Translations under genes and position numbers: made by a program | Notes under the pieces: generated by a model | The model's database searches: none | The model's input: only the letters and a program-made list of their open reading frames with translations | What the model was told of the DNA's origin: nothing | Assembly: GCA_947624225.1 (NCBI GenBank) | Contig: CANQJF010000009.1 | Location: 1-55,259 of the forward strand | Direction: 5' to 3' | DNA: 55,259 nt | DNA from: an uncultured Clostridia bacterium | GTDB lineage: Bacteria; Bacillota; Clostridia; Christensenellales; Borkfalkiaceae | Shown: piece after piece, positions 16,462 through 25,526 of the stretch | Numbering within the stretch: position 1 is the stretch's first letter | Layout: every line of letters begins with the position of its first letter

Positions 16462-17466
16462 ATGACGAAAACAAAAGCAGAAAAGCCCGCCCTTACGGAG
16501 GAAGAGAAGAAGCTCGCGGAGCGCAAGAAGAATTTGCGGAAAGCAAGGTTCAACCGCTACAAGGCATGGCTGTATCTCTCTCCCGCCATCATCCTGCTTC
16601 TCATCTTCACGGTTTGGCCCATCTTCAACACCATCCGTCTCTCCCTGCTCACCGACTTCAACTATCTCGGCGAACTGAGGGGCAAGACCTTTGAATTCGG
16701 GTTCGACAACTTCGTCAACGTTGCGCAGTACAGCGGCTTCTTGACCTGCCTCGGCAACACCATGTTGCTCACCGTGATCACGGTGCCCGTCTCCACGATG
16801 CTGGCGCTCATCGTCGCGGTGGCGCTCAATTCCATCAAGTTCTTGAAGAGGGCCTTTCAGACCATCTTCTTCCTGCCCTATGTCACCAACGCGATCGCCA
16901 TCGGCATGGTGTTCATGACGATGTTCCAGATGATCGGCGATGCTCCCAATTACAGCTCCATCGGCATCATCAACACCATCATCGAGGCTTTCGGCGGGAC
17001 GCGCATCAATTGGGTCAACCCGGGCTCCAACTATTGGGCCAACATTGCGGTCCTCGCCATCTACATCGTGTGGAACGCGCTGCCTTTCAAGATCCTGGTC
17101 CTCCTGGGCGGTCTGCAAGGCGTCAACAAGCAGTATTACGAGGCGGCCAAGGTAGACGGCGCCTCCCGCATGCGCATCTTCTGGCGCATCACCGTGCCCA
17201 TGCTCTCCCCGATGATCGCCTATGTCGTCATCACGGGCTTTATCGGCGGCTTCAAGGAATATTCGAGCATCGTCGGTATCTTCGGCGACGAAATGGGCCC
17301 CGTAGGCGCGCCGCGCAGCCTCAACACCATGGTCGGCTTCATCTATGCCAGCATCACGGAGAACAACCAAGGCCGCGCAAGTGCTGCCGCACTCATCCTG
17401 TTCGCCATCATCTTTGTCGTCACGATGATCAACCTGTACGTCAGCAAGAAAAAGGTCCACTATTAA
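16462..17466 (+). CDS. CUT1-type ABC importer permease, MalF-like
   Basis: This 334-residue permease has six predicted membrane helices after a long basic cytoplasmic N-terminus. The EAA loop that docks the ATPase reads EAAKVDGASRMRIFWRITVP near residue 230. It lies 3 nt after the ATPase gene and 12 nt before its partner permease. The family imports oligosaccharides, glycerol-phosphates and similar compounds; substrate unknown. Confidence 0.93.
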   Translation: MTKTKAEKPALTEEEKKLAERKKNLRKARFNRYKAWLYLSPAIILLLIFTVWPIFNTIRLSLLTDFNYLGELRGKTFEFGFDNFVNVAQYSGFLTCLGNTMLLTVITVPVSTMLALIVAVALNSIKFLKRAFQTIFFLPYVTNAIAIGMVFMTMFQMIGDAPNYSSIGIINTIIEAFGGTRINWVNPGSNYWANIAVLAIYIVWNALPFKILVLLGGLQGVNKQYYEAAKVDGASRMRIFWRITVPMLSPMIAYVVITGFIGGFKEYSSIVGIFGDEMGPVGAPRSLNTMVGFIYASITENNQGRASAAALILFAIIFVVTMINLYVSKKKVHY

Positions 17467-17478
17467 GGAGGAACGGAA

Positions 17479-18423
17479 ATGCAAAACACTGTTGAAAAAG
17501 ATCAAGCCGTCTCCGCGCCCCAAGAGGATGTCATGCAAAAGTCCATGAAGGAGAAGAACATCAAGTCCGTCTCCATTCGGCAAAAGGTGGTGAAAGCGCT
17601 CGTGCAGATCCTCCTGTATGCATTCCTCACGATCATGGCGATCAGCATTCTGTTCCCGTTCTATTGGATGCTCATCTCTTCGCTCAAAACGCTCAACGAA
17701 TACAATGAGACCATCCCCACGCTGTGGCCCCGCCAATTCCATTGGGAGAACTATGTCACGGCGTTCACGGGCGACCTCGACCTTGGCAGGCTGTTCTTGA
17801 ATACCTGCATCGTCGGCATCGTCTCCACCATTCTCTCGCTCGTCGTCACGGTGCTCTCGGCGTTTGCGTTTGCGCGGTTGGACTTCAAGGGGAAGAACGC
17901 GCTGTTCGCGGCGCTCCTCGCCACCATGATGATCCCCGGCGAGCTCTTCACCATCACCAACTACATCACCGTTTCCTCGCTGGGCTGGCTGAACACGTTC
18001 ACCGTGCTCATTGTGCCTTTCCTCGTCAGCGTGTTCTACATCTATCTCTTGCGGCAAAACTTCTTGCAGATCCCCAACGAACTGTATCTTGCCGCCAAGG
18101 TGGACGGAACGAGCGACCTCAAATACCTCTGGAAGGTCATGGTCCCGCTGGCGGCGCCCACGCTTGTCTCCATCACCATCTTAAAGATGATGGGCGCGTG
18201 GAACTCCTACATCTGGCCCCGCCTCGTCGCCAACGATGCAGCACACAAGCTCGTCACGGTGGGCCTCCGCGGCGCCTCTTTCGTTGACCTTGCCACCAAC
18301 ATGGTCAACTATCCCGCACAGATGGCGGCCGTCGTCATCGTCACTATCCCGCTCCTGCTCGTGTTCATCTTCTTCCGCAAGTATATCATGCGCGGTGTTT
18401 CGCGCAGCGGCTTGAAGGGCTGA
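17479..18423 (+). CDS. CUT1-type ABC importer permease, MalG-like
   Basis: This 314-residue permease has six predicted helices and the EAA loop LAAKVDGTSDLKYLWKVMVP. An AGGAGG site precedes the ATG. It forms the membrane pore with the 16462 product. The 84-nt spacer to the binding-protein gene contains a CTCCGCGGAG palindrome (18457-18466), which might modulate the ratio of permease to binding protein. Confidence 0.93.
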   Translation: MQNTVEKDQAVSAPQEDVMQKSMKEKNIKSVSIRQKVVKALVQILLYAFLTIMAISILFPFYWMLISSLKTLNEYNETIPTLWPRQFHWENYVTAFTGDLDLGRLFLNTCIVGIVSTILSLVVTVLSAFAFARLDFKGKNALFAALLATMMIPGELFTITNYITVSSLGWLNTFTVLIVPFLVSVFYIYLLRQNFLQIPNELYLAAKVDGTSDLKYLWKVMVPLAAPTLVSITILKMMGAWNSYIWPRLVANDAAHKLVTVGLRGASFVDLATNMVNYPAQMAAVVIVTIPLLLVFIFFRKYIMRGVSRSGLKG

Positions 18424-18507
18424 CGCAAGCAAAGGGGCCGAGAGGGGGCCTCGCGCCTCCGCGGAGATCGCAACAGAAAAAAATTTATTAAATATAAGGA
18501 GAACAAC

Positions 18508-19974
18508 ATGAAGAAACGAATGGGCGCAGTAATGCTCGCGGGCCTCATGGCTTGCACGATGGCAGCAGGGCTCACCGGCTGTGGCATGAATGTCAAACCC
18601 GACTTCGAGATGCCCGAGGGCGGCTTTGACACGAGCAAGGAAGTTACCATCAATTTCTATCACACGATGGGGGCGACGGGTACGCGCAGCTTGCAGGCTG
18701 TTTTGAACGACTACATCGCCGAATTCAACAAGATCTATCCCAACATCAAAGTGGTCCACGAGCAGACGGGCGGCTATGACGATGTCCGCGACCAGATCCA
18801 GACCGAGATCGTCGCAGGCAACCAGCCCAACCTCGCCTACTGCTATCCCGACCACGTTGCCCTCTACAACGACGGCTATGCCGTGCAGTCCCTCAACGAT
18901 TTCCTCCCCGGCGGCGCTTACAGCAACGAGAAAGTCACGCTGGCAGACGGAACGCAGGTCCCGCTCGCGCTCACCGAAGAGGAGAAGAACAACTTCATCC
19001 CCGGCTATTACGAAGAGGGCTACAAGTTCGACGACGAGAGCAAGATGTACACCCTGCCTTTCTCCAAGTCCACCGAAGTTCTCTACTACAACAAGACCGA
19101 GTTCGAGAAGAACGGCTGGAAAGTTCCCACCACTTGGGATGAGATGGAGACCGTTTGCGCCCAGATCCAAGCGGCCTATCCCGATGTGAAGAATCCCGAC
19201 GGCACCGTGAAAGAGCACGTCTATGGCTTTGGTTACGACTCCGAGGCCAACTGGTTCATCACCATGTGCGAGCAATACGGTTCGGGCTACACCTCCGCGC
19301 TCGGCGATCACTACCTCTTCGACAATCAGACCAACCGCGGCTTTGTGCAGAAGTTTGCCGAGTGGTATAACAAGGGCTACTTCACCACGCAGGCCATCTA
19401 CAAGACGTATACGTCCGGCCTCTTTGTGGCAACGTCGGGCAACCGCGCCATGATGTGCATCGGCTCCTCCGCAGGCGCCAGCCACCAGCTTCCCGACAAG
19501 GTCGACGGCAAGTATCCGTTCGAGGTCGGCATTGCGCCCATCCCGCAGCAGAATCCCGATAAGCCCAAGGTCATCTCGCAGGGCCCGTCCGTCTGCATCT
19601 TCAAGAACGAAGATCCGCAGGAGGTGCTCGCAAGCTGGCTCTTCCTCAAATTCCTCACCACCAACGTCGGCTTCCAGGCCGAGTTCTCCTCCGCTTCGGG
19701 CTACATCCCCGTTCTCAAAGAGGACGTGATGCGCACCAACGAAGTCTTTGCGCAGACACTCGACGATGCCAACGGCTATGAGGGGCTCATGGCGCTCTCC
19801 ACCAAGGTCGCCCTCGAACAGGAAAATTCTTACTACACCTCTCCCGCGTTCGTCGGCTCCTCCAAGGCGCGCGATGAAGTCGGTCTGCTCATGCAGGCTG
19901 TGTTCACGGGCACCAAGACGCTCGACAAGGCTTTCAGCGATGCCATCAGCGAGTGCGAATACTTCACGACCTGA
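18508..19974 (+). CDS. Extracellular solute-binding lipoprotein of the first ABC importer
   Basis: This 488-residue lipoprotein (lipobox LTG-C25) belongs to the family-1 solute-binding proteins. It starts its mature part with EVTINFYHTMGATGTRSLQ, has the typical LPFSKSTEVLYYNKTEFEKNGW hinge segment, and W-rich C-lobe helices. It would capture the substrate and deliver it to the 16462/17479 permeases. The ligand is not predictable; the nuclease-domain gene 47 nt downstream makes a nucleic-acid-derived ligand worth testing, but most relatives bind sugars. Confidence 0.92.
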   Translation: MKKRMGAVMLAGLMACTMAAGLTGCGMNVKPDFEMPEGGFDTSKEVTINFYHTMGATGTRSLQAVLNDYIAEFNKIYPNIKVVHEQTGGYDDVRDQIQTEIVAGNQPNLAYCYPDHVALYNDGYAVQSLNDFLPGGAYSNEKVTLADGTQVPLALTEEEKNNFIPGYYEEGYKFDDESKMYTLPFSKSTEVLYYNKTEFEKNGWKVPTTWDEMETVCAQIQAAYPDVKNPDGTVKEHVYGFGYDSEANWFITMCEQYGSGYTSALGDHYLFDNQTNRGFVQKFAEWYNKGYFTTQAIYKTYTSGLFVATSGNRAMMCIGSSAGASHQLPDKVDGKYPFEVGIAPIPQQNPDKPKVISQGPSVCIFKNEDPQEVLASWLFLKFLTTNVGFQAEFSSASGYIPVLKEDVMRTNEVFAQTLDDANGYEGLMALSTKVALEQENSYYTSPAFVGSSKARDEVGLLMQAVFTGTKTLDKAFSDAISECEYFTT

Positions 19975-20021
19975 TCCCCGCACGCCACCTCATAGAGCCC
20001 GATCATTCAAGTAAAAGGACC

Positions 20022-21428
20022 ATGAAAAAATTTAAAGTTATTGCGCTCATTTGCGCTGCGCTCATGGGCTTCACGCTTCTGTGTGCTTGCAACAACGATT
20101 CCAAGCCCGACGATAGCGACACGCCCCCCGAGACCGTCGACTATGTCCCCCAGCTCAAACTGGACATGACGAGTTCGACCAAGAAGCAGGAGGTCACCGT
20201 CCGTCTCTATGTCGACGGTGACACCACCCACTTCGATCCCGTCAAGAATTCCGCGCTCACGGGCTACACCGAGGGCGACTTCGACGAATCCGACGGCTAC
20301 ATCAAGGCGCGCTATCTCGCAGTCAACACGCCCGAATCGACGGGCACCATCGAGAAGTGGGGTAAGTCCGCCTCCAAGTTCACCCGCAGCAAGCTCGAAA
20401 GCGCCACGTCCATCATCGTGGAGTCCGACGACGGCAAGTGGAATTTCGATTCCACCACCAGCCACCGTCTCATGCTCTGGGTGTGGTACATGCCCAAGGG
20501 CGAGACGGAATATCGCAACCTCAACCTCGAAATCTTGCAAAACGGCTATGCGCTCGCCTCGTCCACGGCCAACAACCGCTATGGCACGATCATGGTGAAA
20601 GCCCTCGAACAGGCACAGGCGCTCAAATTGCATGTGTTCTCCCCGGCCGACACCGTGGACGAAAATTTCCACGAGGGCGCTGCCGTCTCCATGACCATCA
20701 AGGAGCTCCGCTGCCACGTTGCGGACTATCTCGATCAGTCCGTCCGCGTGCAGGGCGTCATCGTCGCCGAGTTCGACAATTCCGTCTACATCGAAGATTT
20801 CGATCCCGAGACGGGGCTCTACTTCGGCTTCGGCGTCTACTATGGCTTCAACGCACCCGCAGGGCTGAGCAAGATCTTCCAGATCGGCAACTGTGTGGAA
20901 GTGGTGGGCAAAGTGGAGTATTACGAAGCGGGCGGCACCTATCAGATCGCCGGCGTCACATACGACCGCTATCACCCCGAGCGCGAGGAGAATTCCTCCC
21001 TTGTGAGCGAGGGCAACGAGGCGGCGTTCCAGGAGCTGGATGCGGCCACGTTCAAATCCAAGATTTCCGTCACGTTCGAACGCGAGGATAAAGACGGTAA
21101 CCCGCTCGAAGACGAAGTGGTAGAGATCAATTGCGGCGAGGCCGTGTTGGGCGCCTCCGCGAGTTTCTCGCACCTCACGGTCAAGTCGACGTATACCACC
21201 AGCAACGGCGGCAACAACGACGGCGCGGTGACCATCACCTGCACGGCCGAGGACGGCAAGACGGAAGTGGTGGTACGCACGGAAGTTTTGACGGATGCCG
21301 ACGGCAAACTTGTGACGGCGGATGTTTACGCGGGCAAGACCATTTCGGTGAAAGGCCTCATTGAGAAATACAATGGGAACTATCAAGTAAAGGTCCACCG
21401 TTTCGACTACATCACTTTCGAAAACTAA
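20022..21428 (+). CDS. Lipoprotein with staphylococcal-nuclease (SNase) domain and OB-fold region
   Basis: This 468-residue lipoprotein (lipobox LCA-C23) carries an SNase-like domain at about 55-215. D65-GDT is the calcium loop, R97 in RYLAVNTPE matches the family Arg35, E105 matches Glu43 and R149 in HRLMLWVW matches Arg87. The residue usually Asp40 is N102. SNases cut DNA and RNA with calcium. Residues about 220-315 (ELRCHVADYLDQSVRVQGVIV and on) look like an OB-fold, and a second beta-rich module follows. The start at 20022 fits the signal peptide. It is probably co-transcribed with the ABC importer. Confidence 0.88.
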   Translation: MKKFKVIALICAALMGFTLLCACNNDSKPDDSDTPPETVDYVPQLKLDMTSSTKKQEVTVRLYVDGDTTHFDPVKNSALTGYTEGDFDESDGYIKARYLAVNTPESTGTIEKWGKSASKFTRSKLESATSIIVESDDGKWNFDSTTSHRLMLWVWYMPKGETEYRNLNLEILQNGYALASSTANNRYGTIMVKALEQAQALKLHVFSPADTVDENFHEGAAVSMTIKELRCHVADYLDQSVRVQGVIVAEFDNSVYIEDFDPETGLYFGFGVYYGFNAPAGLSKIFQIGNCVEVVGKVEYYEAGGTYQIAGVTYDRYHPEREENSSLVSEGNEAAFQELDAATFKSKISVTFEREDKDGNPLEDEVVEINCGEAVLGASASFSHLTVKSTYTTSNGGNNDGAVTITCTAEDGKTEVVVRTEVLTDADGKLVTADVYAGKTISVKGLIEKYNGNYQVKVHRFDYITFEN

Positions 21429-21458
21429 GCCCCTGCCGCCCCCCAAGGCGTGGTCTGT

Positions 21459-21490
21459 CATTTCGTCCGCCCGAGACTTCTATTGTGGTC
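21459..21490 (+). repeat. Partial copy of the TGTCATTTCG repeat
   Basis: A lone end of the neighbouring 21541-21676 element (TGTCATTTCGTCCG), directly after the SNase gene and in the same orientation. Confidence 0.5.
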
Positions 21491-21540
21491 TAAGGGCGAC
21501 ACGAGCGCCAATGGCGCGAAGTAGCCGACGGGGTTTGATT

Positions 21541-21676
21541 TGTCATTTCGAGCCGACGGGGTGTGGTTTTCAACGAACTGCTCATCCGCGAGAAATCTTA
21601 CTACGACCAAGCATAGGCAAAGCGAATCATAAGGTAGAGATTTCTCGACTTCGCTAACGCTCCGCTCGAAATGACA
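21541..21676. mobile_element. MITE-like element with 13-bp perfect terminal inverted repeats
   Basis: TGTCATTTCGAGC (21541-21553) is matched exactly by its complement GCTCGAAATGACA (21664-21676). The 136-nt element carries no gene. Such short elements with TCATTTCGAGC ends are known in gut Clostridia genomes. No clear target-site duplication could be identified. Confidence 0.75.
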
Positions 21677-21685
21677 TAAAGAGCG

Positions 21686-21779
21686 CCCTCAAACGAAGTC
21701 CGCTGCCCCCTCCAAGGGGGAGGAGCGGCGCATGAGCCCCCTCCATGGGAGGGGGGTAGGGGGGTGGGGTGGCGACCAA
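21686..21779. repeat. Repeat family B copy 2 joined to a CCCTCAAACGAAGTCCG unit
   Basis: CCCTCAAACGAAGTCCG (21686-21702) is followed by the inverted counterpart of the 5345-5424 repeat (21703-21779, ending GGTGGGGTGGCGACCAAG). It makes up most of the rest of the 447-nt gap before the next gene. A CCCCAC/GTGGGG hairpin and TTTATGT/ACATAAA arms follow near 21805-21853. Confidence 0.8.
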
Positions 21780-21875
21780 GTCCGCCCCCCCACGGGGCAA
21801 AATCCCCCACGCACGGTGGGGCACACAAAACGGTTTATGTAAAAAAACATAAAAAAATTTTTAAGGAGAAACAGT

Positions 21876-24710
21876 ATGAAGAAAAGATGGTTGCTCGTGC
21901 TGACGTCGATCTTGATGGCGCTCACGCTCTGCCTCGGGTTTGCCGCATGCGGCGACACGAAAGATGAGCTGTCGGATGCCGAGATCGCGCAGAAAGCTAT
22001 CTCTTCCCTCAAAATCTTGTATGAGGGCGAAACGTCGACGGCCAAAGATTTCGAAGTCCTTGGCAAGACCAAGGTCGGAGACAATCTCTATGACGTCGTG
22101 TGGACTGCCACCGCCAAGACGGAGGGGATCACGATTACCGACTATGTCACCATTGGCGAAACCGACAGCACCACGTATAAAACGAAGATTGCCATTGTGC
22201 AGGGCGATGTGGACATCGAATACACCCTCACGGCGTCTGTCACGGTAGGCACCACGACCGAAAAGATTGACTTCGCGAAGAAGATCCCCGCCAAGGCGCA
22301 GATCGCGAACGACGGCTCCGAGGCGCATCCTTTCACCATTGCGGATGTGTTGGCGCTCGGCGCAGAACTTAATAACGGCGAATTCTATCAGAAAGATGGC
22401 AAGAATTTCTATGCGCACATCCAGGGCATCGTTGTCAATCCCGGTGAATTCAAGGCGGCCGAAGGCAGTTATCCCGATGAGCTCCAACGCGTATGGCTCG
22501 CCGACGATGTGGATGCCGAAGAGGACGTTCAGGTCAAGGTCCAATACATCTTGTTCAACGACGTCATGCCCAATCCCGGTGACGGCTCCAACCCGCTCAG
22601 CAAGGGGGATGAAATTGTCCTGTTGGGCTTCGTTGAGAAGTACAGTGACGCGATGACCATCTACTATGCAAAGGAAACCTCCGACGGCGATACCCTGTAT
22701 CCCGAGCTCACCAAGTGGAACAAGATCGAGAAGTCAGACGCGGAGATCGTCGCCGATGCGAAAGCGGCCCTCACCGTCTCCAAGACCTCTTTCAACGCGG
22801 TGGAGGATATCGACCTTCCCGCCACCTATGCGGGCACCACGGTCACATGGGCGCTCAAGGCCGCTTCCGACTATGCCGAAGTGAAGAACGGCAAGTTCAG
22901 CATCAAGAGCCTTCCCGATGCCCAAACCACCGTCACCCTCGTTGCCACCATCACAAAGGGCGAAGAGCACGACACCAAGGAATTCGAGATCACCGTCTCT
23001 CCCGCTCCCACGATGACCTTTAAGGCAATCGAGACCGCCGCGGCAGGCACCTACAAGTTCGCGATGTATAGCGACAACAAGAAGATGACCTACTATGCAA
23101 CCGGGGCGATGGATAGCTACTATTTTGCAACGTCGGAAAATGTTGCCGACGCCGCAGACTTCGTGATCACGCAGAACGGCACAGCAAACCAATACACCAT
23201 CACCGTGAACGGGAAGTTCCTTGAATTTGCTCCTCGTTCAGACGGTAGCCAGGGCGTGGACATCAAGATGAACGATACGCAGACCGAGGGCAAGTATTGG
23301 CAGTGGGTCGATGGCATCAAGAACTTCGTGTTCGAGTCCACATATAATAAGACAGGCGATGCCGACGCGACCGATCTCTACTACTTCGGCACGTTTGGCG
23401 CCAACACTTCCATGAGCGGCAACTACATCGGCCGTATTGCCACTAAGGGCGATAACGGAACCTACACCGCAACGGCCAACACCGAGGGTGTGAGCCAGTG
23501 GGTTGCCCACTTCGGCACCATGGTCGAAGCCACCGAACCCGAGCCCGATGTGCACGACGATGAGAAATACGGTTCCTTGACGGCTCCCCTTTCCGTTGAG
23601 CAGGCTCTTGCGCTCGCGGCAGAAGAGTGCGTGAATAGCAACGATGTCACAAAGCAAATCGTCTATATGACCGGTATTGTCAAGGCTAATCCCATTGACA
23701 AGGGCAGCTACTATCAGAACCTCACTTTGGTAGACTTGACCAATTCTGCAAAGGAGATCCTCGTATATACGATTGATCTCGAAGAGGGGATTGCAGCACC
23801 CGCTCAGCATGATACGGTTGTGATTCGCGGTTATATCAAGTATTATAACGGAACGACGATGCAGTTTGCCTCCAATAGTGGCGAGTATGTATATCTTTTG
23901 AAAAATACGCGTGGCGAATCCACGATTACGGTAGAAGCCGATGGCGCAACCGTAAGCGAACTTCCCACAACCAACAAGGCAGTGAACGGCACGGAAGTGA
24001 CCTTTAAGGTCGAAGCCGGGCAGGGCAAAAAGATCTCTGCCGTTAAGGTTTACGACGAGGTCATTGAGGCAACGGAGGGCACCTACAAGTTCACCATGAA
24101 TGGCGATGCCACAATCAAAGTGGAGACTGTCGGTGAGGACGAAAAGGTTGCCGAAGTGATTGCTTCGATCAGCTTTGCCAAAGGAGCCTACACAACAAAT
24201 AAAAACACGAACCAATATACTGCATCTATCGAGGCAACAAGTGGGGATTTCACTTGGATCCTTGACAGTTTCAGCAACAATGACGGTGCCTGGGATTCAA
24301 TCAAGACAGGACGCAAGACAAGTAGCAGTGCTGATCAAGCTGTTGTCGGTAAGATCACAACGAAAGCGGCCATGGCAAGCGTCATCACCAAGGTGTCGGT
24401 GACAATGGGTTCCGTGACGGCTGCGGGTGTCAATTCGTTCAAGCTGTTGATTTCTGCAAAGAGTGATTTTACGGACGCTAATGAAGTTACCATAACGATT
24501 GAGGGGGATAAGACAATCGAGTTCGAGATTCCCAAGGACAAGCAGGGCAAAAATCTTTATTACAGCATCCAGGTCGATTGCCAGGCTTATGGTTCGAAGA
24601 ATGGATTTGTAGAGGTGAAGGCTGTCACTTTCATGGGATATCCTTCGACTGCCGAAGAGGCTACCGCCGCGACTGCTCCCGTTGCGATTCTTCCCGGCAA
24701 GCAGTTCTAA
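21876..24710 (+). CDS. Large lipoprotein with tandem OB-fold-like and Ig-like modules
   Basis: This 944-residue lipoprotein (lipobox FAA-C25) has a modular extracellular layout judged by eye. Residues 30-130 are an Ig-like domain, and 145-285 an OB-like domain (HPFTIADVLALGAELNNGEFY, YAHIQGIVVN). Residues 290-385 are a second Ig-like domain, 390-560 a beta-rich module, and 570-680 a second OB-like domain (LSVEQALALAAEECVNSNDV, VYMTGIVKANP). The C-terminal 200 residues look like a beta-sandwich. OB domains of this kind occur in secreted nuclease-associated proteins, as in the 20022 neighbour. No catalytic residues are recognised. AAGGAGA precedes the start; codon use in the last third is more AT-rich. 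Confidence 0.78.
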   Translation: MKKRWLLVLTSILMALTLCLGFAACGDTKDELSDAEIAQKAISSLKILYEGETSTAKDFEVLGKTKVGDNLYDVVWTATAKTEGITITDYVTIGETDSTTYKTKIAIVQGDVDIEYTLTASVTVGTTTEKIDFAKKIPAKAQIANDGSEAHPFTIADVLALGAELNNGEFYQKDGKNFYAHIQGIVVNPGEFKAAEGSYPDELQRVWLADDVDAEEDVQVKVQYILFNDVMPNPGDGSNPLSKGDEIVLLGFVEKYSDAMTIYYAKETSDGDTLYPELTKWNKIEKSDAEIVADAKAALTVSKTSFNAVEDIDLPATYAGTTVTWALKAASDYAEVKNGKFSIKSLPDAQTTVTLVATITKGEEHDTKEFEITVSPAPTMTFKAIETAAAGTYKFAMYSDNKKMTYYATGAMDSYYFATSENVADAADFVITQNGTANQYTITVNGKFLEFAPRSDGSQGVDIKMNDTQTEGKYWQWVDGIKNFVFESTYNKTGDADATDLYYFGTFGANTSMSGNYIGRIATKGDNGTYTATANTEGVSQWVAHFGTMVEATEPEPDVHDDEKYGSLTAPLSVEQALALAAEECVNSNDVTKQIVYMTGIVKANPIDKGSYYQNLTLVDLTNSAKEILVYTIDLEEGIAAPAQHDTVVIRGYIKYYNGTTMQFASNSGEYVYLLKNTRGESTITVEADGATVSELPTTNKAVNGTEVTFKVEAGQGKKISAVKVYDEVIEATEGTYKFTMNGDATIKVETVGEDEKVAEVIASISFAKGAYTTNKNTNQYTASIEATSGDFTWILDSFSNNDGAWDSIKTGRKTSSSADQAVVGKITTKAAMASVITKVSVTMGSVTAAGVNSFKLLISAKSDFTDANEVTITIEGDKTIEFEIPKDKQGKNLYYSIQVDCQAYGSKNGFVEVKAVTFMGYPSTAEEATAATAPVAILPGKQF

Positions 24711-24764
24711 GTTCTAACATCCAACCTTGTGTCCCAAGGCACATGGCGAATAATTCAAACGCAA

Positions 24765-24797
24765 AAAGCAGCACTTCTTCGGAGGCGCTGTTTTTTT
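24765..24797 (+). terminator. Intrinsic terminator after the 944-residue lipoprotein gene
   Basis: An A-rich lead, a roughly 10-bp imperfect stem (GCAGCACTTC against GGAGGCGCTGT) and seven T's. Confidence 0.7.
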
Positions 24798-25405
24798 GTC
24801 CCGCCTACTCTTGCCTTCCCCTTTGGGGAAGGTGTCGAACGGAGTGAGACGGATGAGGAGGTGATCTCATCACCCGCTTCGGCGGGAGCTGTCTCGGACA
24901 GGTAGAACCCTGTCCTACTTCGCCCCCAAGGGGCTTGTGGCGCCCTTGGAGCACGAATAGAAGCCTCGGGCGTTCGGTCACCGTTCGCGCCATCCGATGC
25001 GCTACTTCGTCGCTTGCGCTCCTCGTGACGTCCTTAGTAGCACACAATATGAAATGCGGACGGACACTCATCGCAAAAACGCCGCCCACAGCACACTGTG
25101 CTGGTGTGCGAGAAGTGCGTTTTGCGACCCAGAGGGGAAGCCAAGGAAACCCCTCTGTCACTCGCGGAGCTCGTGACATCTCCCCTTTCAGGGGCGACAA
25201 GGTCCCGCCCGCTGTCATTTCGCCCGCCCGCGCGAGTTCCGTCTCCCGCTGTCATACCGAACCCCGGAGGGGTGAGTGTATCCCCTCAAACGAAGTCCGA
25301 AAAACGCCCGTTCGAGCCCTGTTGCAAAGTGAGGGGATCCGCTCCCCGCTCGCATCTCTTGGGGTCGGGATGACATGCTCGCCCCCATTTCGAGAAAATT
25401 GTCAT
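24798..25405. repeat. Block of GC-rich interspersed repeats and hairpins in an 816-nt gene-free spacer
   Basis: This stretch has many short inverted arms: CTTCCCC/GGGGAAG (24816-24832), CCGCTTCGGCGG and CTGTCTCGGACAG. It also contains TGTCATTTCG and TGTCATACCGAA repeat ends and a 26-nt unit (25274-25299) identical to 30667-30692. Frames through it are open only by composition and lack ribosome sites, so no gene is called. It resembles the interspersed extragenic repeats seen in many gut Clostridia genomes. Confidence 0.7.
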
Positions 25406-25442
25406 AAGCGAAAAAAATTTTGTCATAATACCCTATTACAAT

Positions 25443-25471
25443 TTGACAAACTTTCACATTGCGTGTATACT
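25443..25471 (+). promoter_or_regulatory. Promoter of the 1229-residue lipoprotein gene
   Basis: TTGACA (25443-25448), 17 nt, TATACT (25466-25471), 55 nt upstream of the ATG. Confidence 0.85.
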
Positions 25472-25526
25472 TGTATTATTGCATGGGAGAATGCAAAAAT
25501 CTGCATGGAACTATAAGGAGGAACCT

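Noticed and set aside
15430-18057. An 875-codon open frame on the minus strand
   Set aside because: It lies opposite the ATPase and permease genes, has His/Asp/Arg-rich shadow composition and no recognisable domain.
21459-25405. CRISPR-like appearance of repeated GC-rich units
   Set aside because: The units differ in length and orientation, have no regular spacers, and no cas gene is present in the window.
24935-25516. Open frames in the 24798-25440 spacer
   Set aside because: They run through repeats and hairpins, lack ribosome sites, and one overlaps the promoter of the next gene.
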